The notes: generated by a model not told the origin, from the letters alone. Shown: positions 22,023 to 31,202, counted from the first letter of the stretch. The stretch: 64,000 nt of DNA from Leifsonia shinshuensis (GCF_031456835.1 NZ_JAVDVK010000001.1:1364001-1428000); one strand, 5' to 3'. Made by a program: numbers and translations.

Positions 22023-22110
22023 CTATCCGAGTGGAGACCTTTATGTAGCACGAAATTACTTTCATAACTCCGGGCCGCTCCACCGCCTCCCCCGCTGCCC
22101 CATCCCCCGC

Positions 22111-22169
22111 ACGATTTGTGCCAAATCGTGGTTATGGCGGGCGCATAACCGCGATTTGGCACAAATCGC
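22111..22169. repeat. Palindromic element B1
   Basis: Arms 22111-22136 and 22144-22169 pair with two mismatches. The outer part is GATTTGTGCCAAATC, itself a small dyad, followed by the core GTGGTTATG. It lies between two divergent genes, the antitoxin and nrtR, the only family copy with no adjacent gene 3' end. Confidence 0.88.
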
Positions 22170-22266
22170 GACCCGACGAGACGTAGCGCTTGGTGTTCGG
22201 GTTGTGGTGACACTAAGATGGTTGCGAAGTTAAGGTAATGTTGACTCTTAGGGACGGAGGGTGACC

Positions 22267-22989
22267 ATGGCCGAACAGCACGAAAGCGCGAAGCTCGCTG
22301 TGTCGACGGTCATCTTCGCGCTGCGGTCGGATGACGAGACCGGCGGAGTCCCCCAGGTGTGGCTGCCGCTCGTGCGCCGCATCCGCGAGCCGTTCGACGG
22401 GCGCTGGGCGCTGCCGGGCGGCCCGCTGCGCGTCGGGGAGGACCTCGCCTACGCCGCCGCGCGCACCCTCGACGACACGACCGGGCTCACGCCGAGCTAC
22501 CTGGAGCAGCTGTACGCGTTCGGCGACCCGGACCGCTCCCCCGGCGCGGAGCGCGTCGTGTCCGTCGTGTACTGGGCGCTGGTGCGCAGCGACGAGGCCG
22601 AGCGCGCGAGCGTCGGGCAGAACGTGCGCTGGTTCCCGGCCGACGAGCTGCCGCAGCTCGCCTTCGACCACAACGTCATCGTCGAGTACGCGCTCTGGCG
22701 GCTCCGCACCAAGATGGAGTACTCGCGGATCGCCCTCGCCTTCCTCGGCGAGCGCTTCACGCTGGCCCAGCTGCGCGGCGTGCACGAAGCCGTGCTCGGC
22801 CGGCCCCTCGATCCCGCCAACTTCCGCCGCACCATCGAGGCGTCCGGCACCGTCGTCGCGACCGACGAGTACCTGACCGGCACTCCGCACCGGCCGCCGC
22901 GGCTGTACCGCTACAACGACACCATCGACCTCGCCGACGCGGGGCCGCTCCCCCGCCAGCAGCATCCGTTCGAAGGAAGAAGCGCATGA
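22267..22989 (+). CDS. nrtR: NrtR-type Nudix-like regulator of NAD synthesis
   Basis: Transcriptional regulator with an N-terminal Nudix fold and a C-terminal winged helix, 240 aa from ATG 22267 (GGAGG six bases upstream; GTG 22261 is possible). The Nudix box is recognisable by position (GGPLRVGEDLAYAAARTLDDTTGL), but the catalytic REUXEE is degraded to RTLDDT, so it should bind ADP-ribose-like effectors rather than hydrolyse them. The C-terminal part (FTLAQLRGVHEAVLGRPLDPANFRR) is the typical NrtR DNA-binding region. It overlaps nadA by four bases, matching the ndnR-nadA-nadC-nadS operon of Corynebacterium. Confidence 0.9.
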   Translation: MAEQHESAKLAVSTVIFALRSDDETGGVPQVWLPLVRRIREPFDGRWALPGGPLRVGEDLAYAAARTLDDTTGLTPSYLEQLYAFGDPDRSPGAERVVSVVYWALVRSDEAERASVGQNVRWFPADELPQLAFDHNVIVEYALWRLRTKMEYSRIALAFLGERFTLAQLRGVHEAVLGRPLDPANFRRTIEASGTVVATDEYLTGTPHRPPRLYRYNDTIDLADAGPLPRQQHPFEGRSA

Positions 22990-24281
22990 CCATCGCCTCG
23001 GTCGACACCACCATCCGGCTGATCGCGTCGGGCCAGCTCGACGGCGAGACCTGCACGCCGGAGCTCGCCGACGCCCCCTGGGAGTTCGACCGGCTGGCGC
23101 CCTCGTACGGGCCCGGCGCCTCGCTCGGCGACCCCATCCCGGCGGACGCGCCGCGGCAGGGCGAGCTGCCCGAGGAGTACCGCACCGCCTCCGCCCAGGA
23201 GCTCGGCGACCGCATCCGCGCCGCCAAGCAGACCCTCGGCGACCGGGTGGCCGTGATGGGCCACTTCTACCAGCGCGACGAGGTCGTGCAGTACGCCGAC
23301 TTCGTGGGCGACTCGTTCCAGCTGGCCAACGCGGCGAAGGCGCGACCGGAGGCCGAGGCGATCGTGTTCTGCGGCGTCCACTTCATGGCGGAGACGGCGG
23401 ACATCGTGTCCCGCCCGGACCAGCGGGTCATCCTCCCCAACCTGGCGGCCGGATGCTCGATGGCCGACATGGCCGACCTCGACTCGGTGCAGGAGTGCTG
23501 GGAGCAGCTGGAGGAGCTGTACGGCACCGAACCGGATGCGGACGGCCGCGTGCCGGTCATCCCGGTCACCTACATGAACTCGTCGGCGGCGCTCAAGGCG
23601 TTCTGCGGCGAGCACGGCGGGATCGTGTGCACCTCCTCCAACGCCGCCACGGTGCTGGAGTGGGCGTTCGAGCGCGGGCAGCGCGTCCTCTTCTTCCCCG
23701 ACCAGCACCTGGGCCGCAACACCGCGAAGGCGATGGGCGTGCCCCTCGGGCGCATGCCGCTGTGGAACCCGCGCAAGGCCTGGGGCGGCACCGACGCGTC
23801 CACCCTGCAGGACGCGCGCGTCATCCTCTGGCACGGCTTCTGCTCGGTGCACAAGCGCTTCACGGTCGGTCAGATCGAGCACGCGCGGGCCGAGTTCCCG
23901 GGCGTCCGCGTGATCGTGCACCCCGAGTGCCCGATGGATGTGGTGGATGCGGCCGACGAGTACGGCTCGACCGACTACATCGTGAAGGCGATCCAGGCGG
24001 CGCCGGCCGGGTCGACGTTCGCGATCGGCACCGAGATCAACCTGGTGCAGCGGCTGGCGGCGCAGTTCCCGCAGCACACCATCTTCTGCCTCGATGCGGT
24101 CGTCTGCCCGTGCTCGACGATGTACCGCATCCACCCGGGCTACCTCGCGTGGGTGCTGGAGGCACTGGTGCGCGGCGAGGTCGTGAACCAGGTGGCGGTT
24201 CCCGAGACGGTCGCCGCGCCCGCACGGGTGGCCCTGGAGCGGATGCTCGCCGCGCGGCCCGACACCACGATGGCGGCGTGA
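22986..24281 (+). CDS. nadA: Quinolinate synthase
   Basis: Condenses iminoaspartate with dihydroxyacetone phosphate to quinolinate in de novo NAD synthesis, using a [4Fe-4S] cluster. It is 431 aa, of the longer NadA type. Likely cluster cysteines are Cys129 (FCGVHFMAE), Cys215 (IVCTSSNA) and one of the C-terminal pair Cys374/Cys376 (CPCSTMYRIHP). HPECP and GHFYQRDEVVQ are also conserved. The start is ATG 22986, inside the nrtR stop (ATGA), and nadB follows after one base. Confidence 0.95.
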   Translation: MTIASVDTTIRLIASGQLDGETCTPELADAPWEFDRLAPSYGPGASLGDPIPADAPRQGELPEEYRTASAQELGDRIRAAKQTLGDRVAVMGHFYQRDEVVQYADFVGDSFQLANAAKARPEAEAIVFCGVHFMAETADIVSRPDQRVILPNLAAGCSMADMADLDSVQECWEQLEELYGTEPDADGRVPVIPVTYMNSSAALKAFCGEHGGIVCTSSNAATVLEWAFERGQRVLFFPDQHLGRNTAKAMGVPLGRMPLWNPRKAWGGTDASTLQDARVILWHGFCSVHKRFTVGQIEHARAEFPGVRVIVHPECPMDVVDAADEYGSTDYIVKAIQAAPAGSTFAIGTEINLVQRLAAQFPQHTIFCLDAVVCPCSTMYRIHPGYLAWVLEALVRGEVVNQVAVPETVAAPARVALERMLAARPDTTMAA

Positions 24282-24282
24282 C

Positions 24283-25869
24283 ATGAGCCGCGTGGTCGTC
24301 GTCGGGAGCGGCATCGCCGGTCTCACGGCCGCGCTGCGGGCGCACGCGCTCGGGCACGCGGTCGCGATCGTGACCAAGGCCGCGCTGAGCGACGGCAGCA
24401 CCCGCTACGCGCAGGGCGGGATCGCCGCGGCACTCTTCCCGGACGACAGCGTGGCGGCCCACGTCGCCGACACGCTGCGCGCCGGGGCGGGCCTGAACGT
24501 CCGGGAGGCGGTCGAGGCGCTGTGCGCGGACGGCCCGGAGCGCGTGCGCGAACTGATCGCGCTGGGCGCCGCCTTCGACCGCGACGGCGACGGCTTCGCC
24601 CGCGGGCTGGAGGCCGCCCACTCGTCGGCCCGCGTGCTGCACGCGGGCGGCGACGCGACAGGGGCGGAGTTGGAGCGGGCGCTCGTGGCCGCAGTCCGCG
24701 CGGCCGGGATCGCGATCGTCGAGCGGGCGTTCCTCGCCGACGTCCTGGTGCGCGACGGGCACGCGACGGGCGTGGCGCTGCGCATCGACGACCGGGCGGT
24801 CGAGCTGGATGCGGATGCGGTCGTGCTGGCCACCGGAGGCTGGGGGCGGCTGTACGCGCACACGACGAACCCCGCGGTGGCGACCGGGGACGGCGTCGCC
24901 GCGGCCTGGCGCGCCGGCGCGGCGCTGGCCGACCTGGAGTTCACGCAGTTCCATCCCACCGCCCTCTACACGGCGTCCGCGCCCGCCGGCGCCGGGGCGT
25001 TCCTCGTCTCGGAGGCCGTTCGCGGCGAGGGCGCGGTGCTGCGCAACGCCCGCGGCGAGCGCTTCATGACCGACGTGCATCCGGATGCCGAACTCGCCCC
25101 GCGCGACGTGGTGGCCCGTGGCATCGCGGTGGAGATGGCGGCGCAGGGCGGACGTCCGGTGCTGCTGGATGCGACGGCGCTCGGCGGCGCCTTCCTGGCG
25201 CGCCGCTTCCCGACCATCGACGCCGCCACCCGCGCCGCCGGGTACGACTGGGGCCGCCGGCCGATCCCGGTGACACCGGCGGCGCACTACGCCATGGGCG
25301 GCGTCGCGACGGATGTCGAGGGCCGGACGACGGTGCCCGGACTGTTCGCGGTCGGAGAGGTCGCCTGCACGGGCACCCACGGCGCGAACCGCCTGGCGTC
25401 GAACTCGCTGCTGGAGGGCCTCGTGTTCGCGCACCGGGCCGCCGGCGCCATCGACGCACCGTGGACGGAGACGCCCGAGTGGATGCGCGAGGGCGCGATC
25501 GCAACGCTCCCCGATTCCGAGACGACCACCGCCGCATCCCGGCGCTTCGACCGTGCGCGACTCGCCGAACTGCTGTGGCAGTCCGCCGGGCTGCACCGTG
25601 ACGGCGCCCAGCTGGAGGCGGCCGCGGCCGAGCTCGCCGCGACGCAGCTGCCGGAGCCCGGTGAGGACGCCAACCTCCTCACCCTCGGCCGCCTCGTCGT
25701 CGCCGCGGCGCTCCGCCGGGAGGAGTCGCGCGGCGCGCACTTCCGCTCCGACTTCCCGCTGCCTGACGAGGGTGCGCCCGTCCACACCGTCCTCCCCGGC
25801 GCTGCGCTCCCCGGCATCGGCGCCGACCGTTCGCAGCCGACCCGACTCGAGGTGCCCGCAGCATGCTGA
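24283..25869 (+). CDS. nadB: L-aspartate oxidase
   Basis: FAD enzyme oxidising L-aspartate to iminoaspartate for NadA. It is 528 aa. The Rossmann FAD motif is at the N-terminus (VVVVGSGIAGLTAALRA), followed by the fumarate-reductase/NadB family motifs STRYAQGGIAAA, EFTQFHPTALY, and GEVACTGTHGANRLASNSLLEG near the C-terminal FAD site. One base after nadA and overlapping nadC by seven bases, so the three enzymes are translationally linked. Confidence 0.95.
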   Translation: MSRVVVVGSGIAGLTAALRAHALGHAVAIVTKAALSDGSTRYAQGGIAAALFPDDSVAAHVADTLRAGAGLNVREAVEALCADGPERVRELIALGAAFDRDGDGFARGLEAAHSSARVLHAGGDATGAELERALVAAVRAAGIAIVERAFLADVLVRDGHATGVALRIDDRAVELDADAVVLATGGWGRLYAHTTNPAVATGDGVAAAWRAGAALADLEFTQFHPTALYTASAPAGAGAFLVSEAVRGEGAVLRNARGERFMTDVHPDAELAPRDVVARGIAVEMAAQGGRPVLLDATALGGAFLARRFPTIDAATRAAGYDWGRRPIPVTPAAHYAMGGVATDVEGRTTVPGLFAVGEVACTGTHGANRLASNSLLEGLVFAHRAAGAIDAPWTETPEWMREGAIATLPDSETTTAASRRFDRARLAELLWQSAGLHRDGAQLEAAAAELAATQLPEPGEDANLLTLGRLVVAAALRREESRGAHFRSDFPLPDEGAPVHTVLPGAALPGIGADRSQPTRLEVPAAC

Positions 25870-26717
25870 CCCGCCAGATCATCCACACCGTCGTCCAGGC
25901 GGCCCTCACCGAGGATGCGCCGTGGGGCGACATCACGAGCCAGACGCTCATCCCGGAGTCCGCGACCGCGACCGCCCACCTGGTGGCCCGCGAGCCGGGC
26001 ACGTTCGCCGGCGGGGAGGTGTTCGCCGCGGCGATGACGCTCACCGACCCGGCCGTCGACGTGGACCTGCGCGTCGCCGACGGCACGGCCTTCGCGGCCG
26101 GGGACACCCTGGCATCCGTGACCGGGCCGGCCCGGTCGGTGCTGCAGGGCGAGCGCGTCGCCCTCAACTTCGTGCAGCGGATGAGCGGGATCGCGACGCT
26201 CACCGCCGCCTTCGTCGCGGAGGTGGCGCACACCTCCGCCCGCATCGTGGACACCCGCAAGACGACGCCGGGACTCCGCGCGTTCGAACGCCACGCCGTG
26301 CGCGCGGGCGGCGGAAGGAACCACCGCTACTCGCTCTCGGACGCGGTGATGGCCAAGGACAACCACCTCGCCGTGCTCACCGCCCAGACCGGGCTGTCGC
26401 TCACGGACGCCCTGCGCCAGGTGCGCGAGCAGCTGCCGCACACCACCCACCTGGAGGTCGAGGTCGACCGGATCGACCAGATCGAGCCGGTGCTCGCCGC
26501 CGGCGTCGACACGATCATGCTGGACAACTTCTCCCTCGACGAGCTGCGCGAGGGCGTCGCGCTCATCGCGGGGCGGGCGATCGTCGAGGCCAGCGGCAAT
26601 GTGAGCCTCGCCACCGTCCGCGACATCGCCGAGACCGGGGTCGACGTGATCTCGTCGGGCGCGCTCACGCACAGCGTCCGCTCGCTCGACCTGGGGCTCG
26701 ACGTGGTGGTCGAGTGA
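25863..26717 (+). CDS. nadC: Nicotinate-nucleotide pyrophosphorylase (carboxylating)
   Basis: Converts quinolinate and PRPP to nicotinate mononucleotide with loss of CO2. It is 284 aa, the family length. Conserved QPRTase blocks: EDAPWGDITSQTLIP, LNFVQRMSGIATLT, the active-site stretch RIVDTRKTTPGLR, KDNHL, and LDNFSLDELREGV. It overlaps nadB by seven bases upstream and the desulfurase gene by four downstream. Confidence 0.96.
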   Translation: MLTRQIIHTVVQAALTEDAPWGDITSQTLIPESATATAHLVAREPGTFAGGEVFAAAMTLTDPAVDVDLRVADGTAFAAGDTLASVTGPARSVLQGERVALNFVQRMSGIATLTAAFVAEVAHTSARIVDTRKTTPGLRAFERHAVRAGGGRNHRYSLSDAVMAKDNHLAVLTAQTGLSLTDALRQVREQLPHTTHLEVEVDRIDQIEPVLAAGVDTIMLDNFSLDELREGVALIAGRAIVEASGNVSLATVRDIAETGVDVISSGALTHSVRSLDLGLDVVVE

Positions 26718-27874
26718 TCTACCTGGACGCGGCAGCCACCGCCCCGGTGCGCCGGGAGGTGCTGGAGGCGATGTGGCCGTACCTGACCGGGGACTTCGGC
26801 AACCCGTCCAGCCACCACGGCGTCGGCGAGTCCGCGGCCCGCGCGCTCGCGGACGCCCGCGCGGCCGTGGCCGCGTGGCTCGGCTGCCGCGCCTCCGAGG
26901 TCGTCTTCACGTCGGGCGGGACGGAGGCGGACAACCTGGCCGTCAAGGGAATCGCCCTGGCGAACCCGCGCGGACGCCACGTCGTCACCACCCCGATCGA
27001 GCACGAGGCCGTGCTGGAGTCGGTCGACCACCTGGTGCGGCTGCACGGCTTCTCGGTCACGTTCGTGCCGGTCGGCCGCGACGGGCTCGTCGCCCCCGAC
27101 GATTTCGCGGCGGCCCTGCGGCCCGACACGACGCTGGCGTCGGTCATGCTGGCCAATAACGAGGTCGGGACGGTTCAACCGGTCGCCGAGCTCGCGGCTC
27201 TGGCGCACGAGCACGGCATCCCGTTCCACACCGACGCGGTGCAGGCGGCCGGCTGGCTGCCCCTCGACGTCGGGACCCTGGGGGTGGATGCGCTGAGCGT
27301 CTCGGGCCACAAGCTGGGCGCCCCGAAAGGCATCGGCGCGCTGTTCGTGCGGGGGCGCATCCCCCTGGAGCCGGTGCTGCACGGCGGCGGTCAGGAGCGC
27401 GGGCGGCGCTCCGGCACGGAGAACGTGGCGGGGGCGGTGGGCCTGGCGACGGCCGCACGACTGGCCGCGGACGGACTCGCGGAGCGCGCGGCGGCGGCCG
27501 CGGCGGCACGGGACGCGTTCGTCGCGGCGGTCCTTGCGGAGGCGCCGGGAGCGGAGCTGACCGGGCACCCGACGGAGCGGCTCCCCGGCACGGCGTCCTT
27601 CGTGTTCCCGGGCGTGAACGGCGAGGCCGTGCTGCTGGAGCTGGAGCGCCGCGGTGTCGTGTCCTCCAGCGGGTCGGCGTGCGCGGCGGGCAGCGAGGAC
27701 GCCTCGCACGTGCTGCTCGCGCTCGGCTACCCGGAGGATGTGGCGCGTACCGCGGTCCGCTTCTCCTGGGGTCCGGACGTCACGGCGGAGCGGCTCGCCG
27801 CGGTGGGGCCGGCGGTCGGAGAGGCGGTCCGCGCAGTGAGCCGGCTCGGCGACGGACCCCGCGGCGCGCACTAG
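26714..27874 (+). CDS. nadS: Cysteine desulfurase (NifS/IscS-like) of the nad operon
   Basis: PLP enzyme that extracts sulfur from cysteine. It is 386 aa from GTG 26714. Motifs: YLDAAATAPVRREVLEAM, HEAVLES, LANNEVGTVQPV, the PLP lysine in SVSGHKLGAPKG, and the active-site cysteine loop SSSGSACAAGSE. The GTGA overlap with nadC and the position after nadABC match the nadS gene of Corynebacterium and Bacillus-type operons, where it supplies sulfur for the NadA iron-sulfur cluster. The specific role is inference from context; the protein alone could serve general Fe-S assembly. Confidence 0.88.
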   Translation: MIYLDAAATAPVRREVLEAMWPYLTGDFGNPSSHHGVGESAARALADARAAVAAWLGCRASEVVFTSGGTEADNLAVKGIALANPRGRHVVTTPIEHEAVLESVDHLVRLHGFSVTFVPVGRDGLVAPDDFAAALRPDTTLASVMLANNEVGTVQPVAELAALAHEHGIPFHTDAVQAAGWLPLDVGTLGVDALSVSGHKLGAPKGIGALFVRGRIPLEPVLHGGGQERGRRSGTENVAGAVGLATAARLAADGLAERAAAAAAARDAFVAAVLAEAPGAELTGHPTERLPGTASFVFPGVNGEAVLLELERRGVVSSSGSACAAGSEDASHVLLALGYPEDVARTAVRFSWGPDVTAERLAAVGPAVGEAVRAVSRLGDGPRGAH

Positions 27875-28001
27875 GGCGGCAGGCGTCAGAGTCCTCCGGT
27901 ATCCCCCGTAAATCAACCGTCTGTGCCCGCCTCTGCGCGCCGCCTACCGTCCTCCCCAACCGAGAGCCCCGCATCCGCGGGCGACCAGGGAAGAGGACAT
28001 C

Positions 28002-28670
28002 ATGACCGAGCCGACGCCGGCAGCCGAACACCGGGAGCCCGGTGACGCCGTCTACGACCGGGATTCGACGGGCGCCGCCGTTCCCGTGGACCGGACCCAC
28101 ACGCTCCGCAACGACGTGCTGGAGCGGGAGAAGAGCGAGTTCGGCGGGATGAAGTTCGGTTCCGCCTTCTTCGGCTGGCTCACCGCAACGGGAACAGCCG
28201 TCCTGCTCACGGCGATCGTCGCGGCGGCCGGTGCGGCCGTGGGCCTCGGAGCCTCCGGCGGAGACACCGACAACGCGGTCGATCAGGCCAACAAGAACGC
28301 CTCCACCGTCGGCATCATCGGTGCGATCGCGCTCGCCGTCATCCTGTTCGTCGCCTACTACTGCGGCGGCTACGTCGCCGGGCGCATGGCCCGGTTCGAC
28401 GGCGCGAAGCAGGGCATCGCCGTCTGGCTGTGGGCCGTCATCATCGCGGTCGTCGTGGCCGTGCTCAGCCTGGTCCTCGGCAGCCAGTACAACGTGCTGG
28501 GCACCCTGAACAGCTTCCCGCGCATCCCCCTCACCGAAGGATCGGTGACCCTCACGGGCGTCATCACGGCGATCATCGTCGCGGTCGTCAGCCTCGGGGG
28601 CGCCATCCTGGGCGGAATCGCGGGCATGCGCTACCACCGTCGTGTCGACCGGGTGGGACTCGGTCGCTAG
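28002..28670 (+). CDS. Four-helix membrane protein with polar N-terminal tail
   Basis: 222 aa. The first 60 residues are charged and hydrophilic. Four strongly hydrophobic segments follow at about 61-84, 103-125, 139-159 and 185-209, with a YCGGYVAGRMARFDGAKQG loop resembling the TIGR04086/YrzE-like group. No catalytic motif. A ribosome site (GGGAAGAGG) precedes ATG 28002. The next gene encodes a PRC-barrel/DUF2382 protein on the same strand, suggesting a shared envelope or general-stress role, which is inference. Confidence 0.75.
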   Translation: MTEPTPAAEHREPGDAVYDRDSTGAAVPVDRTHTLRNDVLEREKSEFGGMKFGSAFFGWLTATGTAVLLTAIVAAAGAAVGLGASGGDTDNAVDQANKNASTVGIIGAIALAVILFVAYYCGGYVAGRMARFDGAKQGIAVWLWAVIIAVVVAVLSLVLGSQYNVLGTLNSFPRIPLTEGSVTLTGVITAIIVAVVSLGGAILGGIAGMRYHRRVDRVGLGR

Positions 28671-28679
28671 GCACGGCGA

Positions 28680-28695
28680 GTCCCGGAGACGGGAC
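28680..28695. other. Small intercistronic hairpin
   Basis: GTCCCG-GAGA-CGGGAC, a perfect six-base stem with a tetraloop, lies 10 bases after the membrane-protein stop and before the PRC-barrel gene. Too small for a terminator; perhaps an mRNA processing or stability element. Confidence 0.3.
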
Positions 28696-28751
28696 CGCAC
28701 GAGCGGGGCAGAAGCTCGCCGCGGCGGGCACAAGCACACGAGGAGAACCAC

Positions 28752-29528
28752 ATGATCAACGAGAACAACATCGCCGCACTCATCGGGACCAAGGTCATCG
28801 ATCGCGACGGGGACAAGATCGGGAGCGTCGGACAGATCTACGTCGACCCGTCCACCGGCCGGCCGAATTGGGCGTCGGTGCGGACCGGCCTGTTCGGCAC
28901 CTCCGAGAGCTTCGTGCCTCTCGACGACGCTGTCGAAGAGCCGGACGGGCTCCGCGTGCCGTTCGAGAAGGCGGTCGTGAAGGATGCGCCGCGCATCGAG
29001 GACGACGCCGAGCTGAGCCCCCAGGAGGAGGAGCAGCTCTACTCGTACTACCGCGGGAACGGCACGACCTCCGGCCTCGGCACTGCGGACGCCACGACCG
29101 GAACGGCGACCACCGCCGGGGCGGGTCACGACACGTCCGGTCCGAACACCGACGACGCCATGACGCGCTCCGAGGAGCGGCTCGACGTCGGCACCGAGCG
29201 GGTCGAGACCGGCCGGGCACGACTGCGGAAGTACGTCGTCACCGAGAACCAGCAGGTGGAGGTGCCGGTCACCCGCGAGGAGGTCCGGGTGGAGCGCGAG
29301 CCCATCACGGACGCCAACGTCGGAGAGGCCCTGGACGGTCCGGAGCTCAGCGAGGAGGAGCACGAGGTCGTCCTGCACGAGGAGCGTCCCGTGGTCGACA
29401 AGGAGACCGTGCCGGTCGAGCGCGTGCGCCTCGACTCCGAGACGGTCACCGGCACGGAGACGGTGAACGAGGATGTGCGCAAGGAGCGCATCGACGTGGA
29501 GGGCGAGGGGCGCGGCTCCGGCGTCTGA
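28752..29528 (+). CDS. PRC-barrel and DUF2382 protein
   Basis: 258 aa in two domains. The N-terminal 75 residues form a PRC-barrel (GTKVIDRDGDKIGSVGQIYVDPSTGRPNWASV). An acidic and Thr/Gly-rich linker (about 90-135) leads to a C-terminal DUF2382 (YsnF/AvaK) domain, built of repeated short charged strands such as EQ-VPVTREEVRVEREPI and HEERPVVDKETVPVERVRL. Proteins of this architecture are common in actinobacteria and usually stress-induced. A clear ribosome site (GAGGAG) precedes ATG 28752, and a good terminator follows the stop. Confidence 0.88.
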   Translation: MINENNIAALIGTKVIDRDGDKIGSVGQIYVDPSTGRPNWASVRTGLFGTSESFVPLDDAVEEPDGLRVPFEKAVVKDAPRIEDDAELSPQEEEQLYSYYRGNGTTSGLGTADATTGTATTAGAGHDTSGPNTDDAMTRSEERLDVGTERVETGRARLRKYVVTENQQVEVPVTREEVRVEREPITDANVGEALDGPELSEEEHEVVLHEERPVVDKETVPVERVRLDSETVTGTETVNEDVRKERIDVEGEGRGSGV

Positions 29529-29542
29529 TCGTCGCGAAGAGA

Positions 29543-29575
29543 GGGAGGGCGTCCGTCGGGCGCCCTCCCCTTTTC
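29543..29575 (+). terminator. Rho-independent terminator after the DUF2382 gene
   Basis: Perfect nine-base stem GGGAGGGCG/CGCCCTCCC (29543-29551, 29561-29569) with a nine-base loop, followed by CTTTTCT. It begins 15 bases after the stop. Confidence 0.85.
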
Positions 29576-29649
29576 TGCGCTCAGCGAACTTCTCCACAGT
29601 TCACACGGACGACACCCACGATGTCGGCGGCCGCCGATACTGTGGACCG

Positions 29650-31164
29650 GTGACTGAGAAGACCTCACCAGTGCCTTCCGTCGACGCCGTGGCGATCGAC
29701 CGCAGCGCCGCGCCTTCAGCGTCGGCGGGGCCCGCGCGCATCGCCCCCCGCGACCAGCGGGTGATCTGGCTGCTGCTGGCGGCCACGTTCGTCGTGATCC
29801 TCAACGAGACGATCATGACCGTCGCCATCCCGAAGCTGATGGACGACCTCCACGTGGACGCCCTCGCTGCCCAGTGGCTGTCGACTGCCTTCATGCTGAC
29901 GATGGCCGTGGTCATCCCGATCACGGGCATCCTGCTGCAGCGCTACACCACGCGGCAGATGTTCATCGCGGCCATGTCGCTGTTCTCGCTCGGCACGCTG
30001 TCCGCCGCCCTCGCGCCGGGCTTCGGCGTGCTCGTCGCCGCCCGCGTGGTGCAGGCCTCGGGCACGGCCATCATGATCCCGCTGCTCATGACGACGCTCA
30101 TGACGCTGGTGCCGCCGGCGCTCCGCGGACGCACCATGGGCAACGTCTCGATCGTCATCTCGGTCGCACCCGCGGTCGGCCCGACGATCTCGGGCCTGAT
30201 CCTCAACTTCCTCGCCTGGCGCTGGATCTTCCTGATCGTGCTCCCGATCGCACTCGTCATGCTGCTGATCGGCATGCGCTTCGTCGAGAACGTGACCGAG
30301 ACGCAGAAGGTGCGCATCGACGTACTGTCCGTGATCCTGTCCGCATTCGGCTTCGGCGGACTGGTGTACGGGCTGACGCTCTCCGGCGAGTCCGGGGGCT
30401 CTGCCGCCAGCCCGCTGATGCTGTGGGGATCGCTCACGGTGGGCGTGCTCAGTCTCGCGGCGTTCATCACGCGGCAGCTCATCCTGCAGCGCTCCGACCG
30501 CGCACTGCTCGACCTCCGCACCTTCAAGTTCCCGATCTTCACCGTCTCGATCGTGCTCATGGCGATCACGACGGCGTCCATGTTCGGCGTGATCATCGTG
30601 CTGCCGCTCTATCTGCAGCACGTGCTGCACCTCGACACCCTCGCGACGGGCCTCATCCTGCTTCCGGGCGGCCTGATCATGGGACTCGCGGCCCCGTTCG
30701 TCGGGCGGCTCTACGACCGCTTCGACCCGCGCGTGCTGGTCGTTCCGGGCTCCATCCTGGTCAGCCTGGTGCTCTGGTCGCTGACGATGGTCACCGAGCA
30801 CACGCCCGTCGGCATGGTGGTCGCGGCGCACGTCACCATGAGCCTCGGGCTCGCGATGATGTTCACCCCGCTGTTCACGGCGGGCCTCGGGGCGGTTCCG
30901 CCGCACCTGTACTCCCACGGCAGCGCGATCCTCGGCACGATCCAGCAGGTCGGCGGCGCGGCGGGCACTGCGCTCCTGATCGCGGTGCTCACGCTGCAGG
31001 CGACCGCGCTGGCGAGCGGCGGGGCATCGGTGGATGCGGCGCAGGCGGGCGGGATCCGGGCGGCCTTCGTCGCGGGGGCGATCATCTCGCTGTTCGCGGT
31101 GGTCGGCTCCTTCTTCATCCGCAAGCCGGCGGACGTCCCCGCGGAGGCGGCGTTCGCGCACTGA
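29650..31164 (+). CDS. MFS drug-type exporter (DHA2 family, EmrB/QacA-like)
   Basis: 504-aa proton antiporter from GTG 29650 with 14 predicted helices, the DHA2 topology. Helix 1 carries the family motif LNETIMTVAIPKLMDDL, and motif A-like and motif C segments (APAVGPTISGLILNFLAWRWIFLI) follow. It resembles Lde/MdeA/QacA exporters; the substrate cannot be told. No local regulator is adjacent. The frame is open further upstream but without signal or homology. The stop codon lies in the first copy of a 14-base tandem repeat. Confidence 0.9.
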   Translation: MTEKTSPVPSVDAVAIDRSAAPSASAGPARIAPRDQRVIWLLLAATFVVILNETIMTVAIPKLMDDLHVDALAAQWLSTAFMLTMAVVIPITGILLQRYTTRQMFIAAMSLFSLGTLSAALAPGFGVLVAARVVQASGTAIMIPLLMTTLMTLVPPALRGRTMGNVSIVISVAPAVGPTISGLILNFLAWRWIFLIVLPIALVMLLIGMRFVENVTETQKVRIDVLSVILSAFGFGGLVYGLTLSGESGGSAASPLMLWGSLTVGVLSLAAFITRQLILQRSDRALLDLRTFKFPIFTVSIVLMAITTASMFGVIIVLPLYLQHVLHLDTLATGLILLPGGLIMGLAAPFVGRLYDRFDPRVLVVPGSILVSLVLWSLTMVTEHTPVGMVVAAHVTMSLGLAMMFTPLFTAGLGAVPPHLYSHGSAILGTIQQVGGAAGTALLIAVLTLQATALASGGASVDAAQAGGIRAAFVAGAIISLFAVVGSFFIRKPADVPAEAAFAH

Positions 31165-31202
31165 CCCACGCGCACTGACCCACGCGCGCGGACCCACGCG
31201 CG
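31161..31202 (+). repeat. 14-bp tandem repeat over the MFS stop codon
   Basis: Three adjacent copies of CTGACCCACGCGCR (third copy CGGACCCACGCGCG) begin at 31161. A degenerate fourth start, CTGACGCGG, follows. The TGA of the first copy ends the MFS gene and the second copy carries another TGA in a different frame. Confidence 0.8.

Noticed and set aside
29126..29668. 180-aa frame opposite the DUF2382 gene
   Set aside because: Ser/Thr/Arg-rich shadow of a charged repeat-like coding region.
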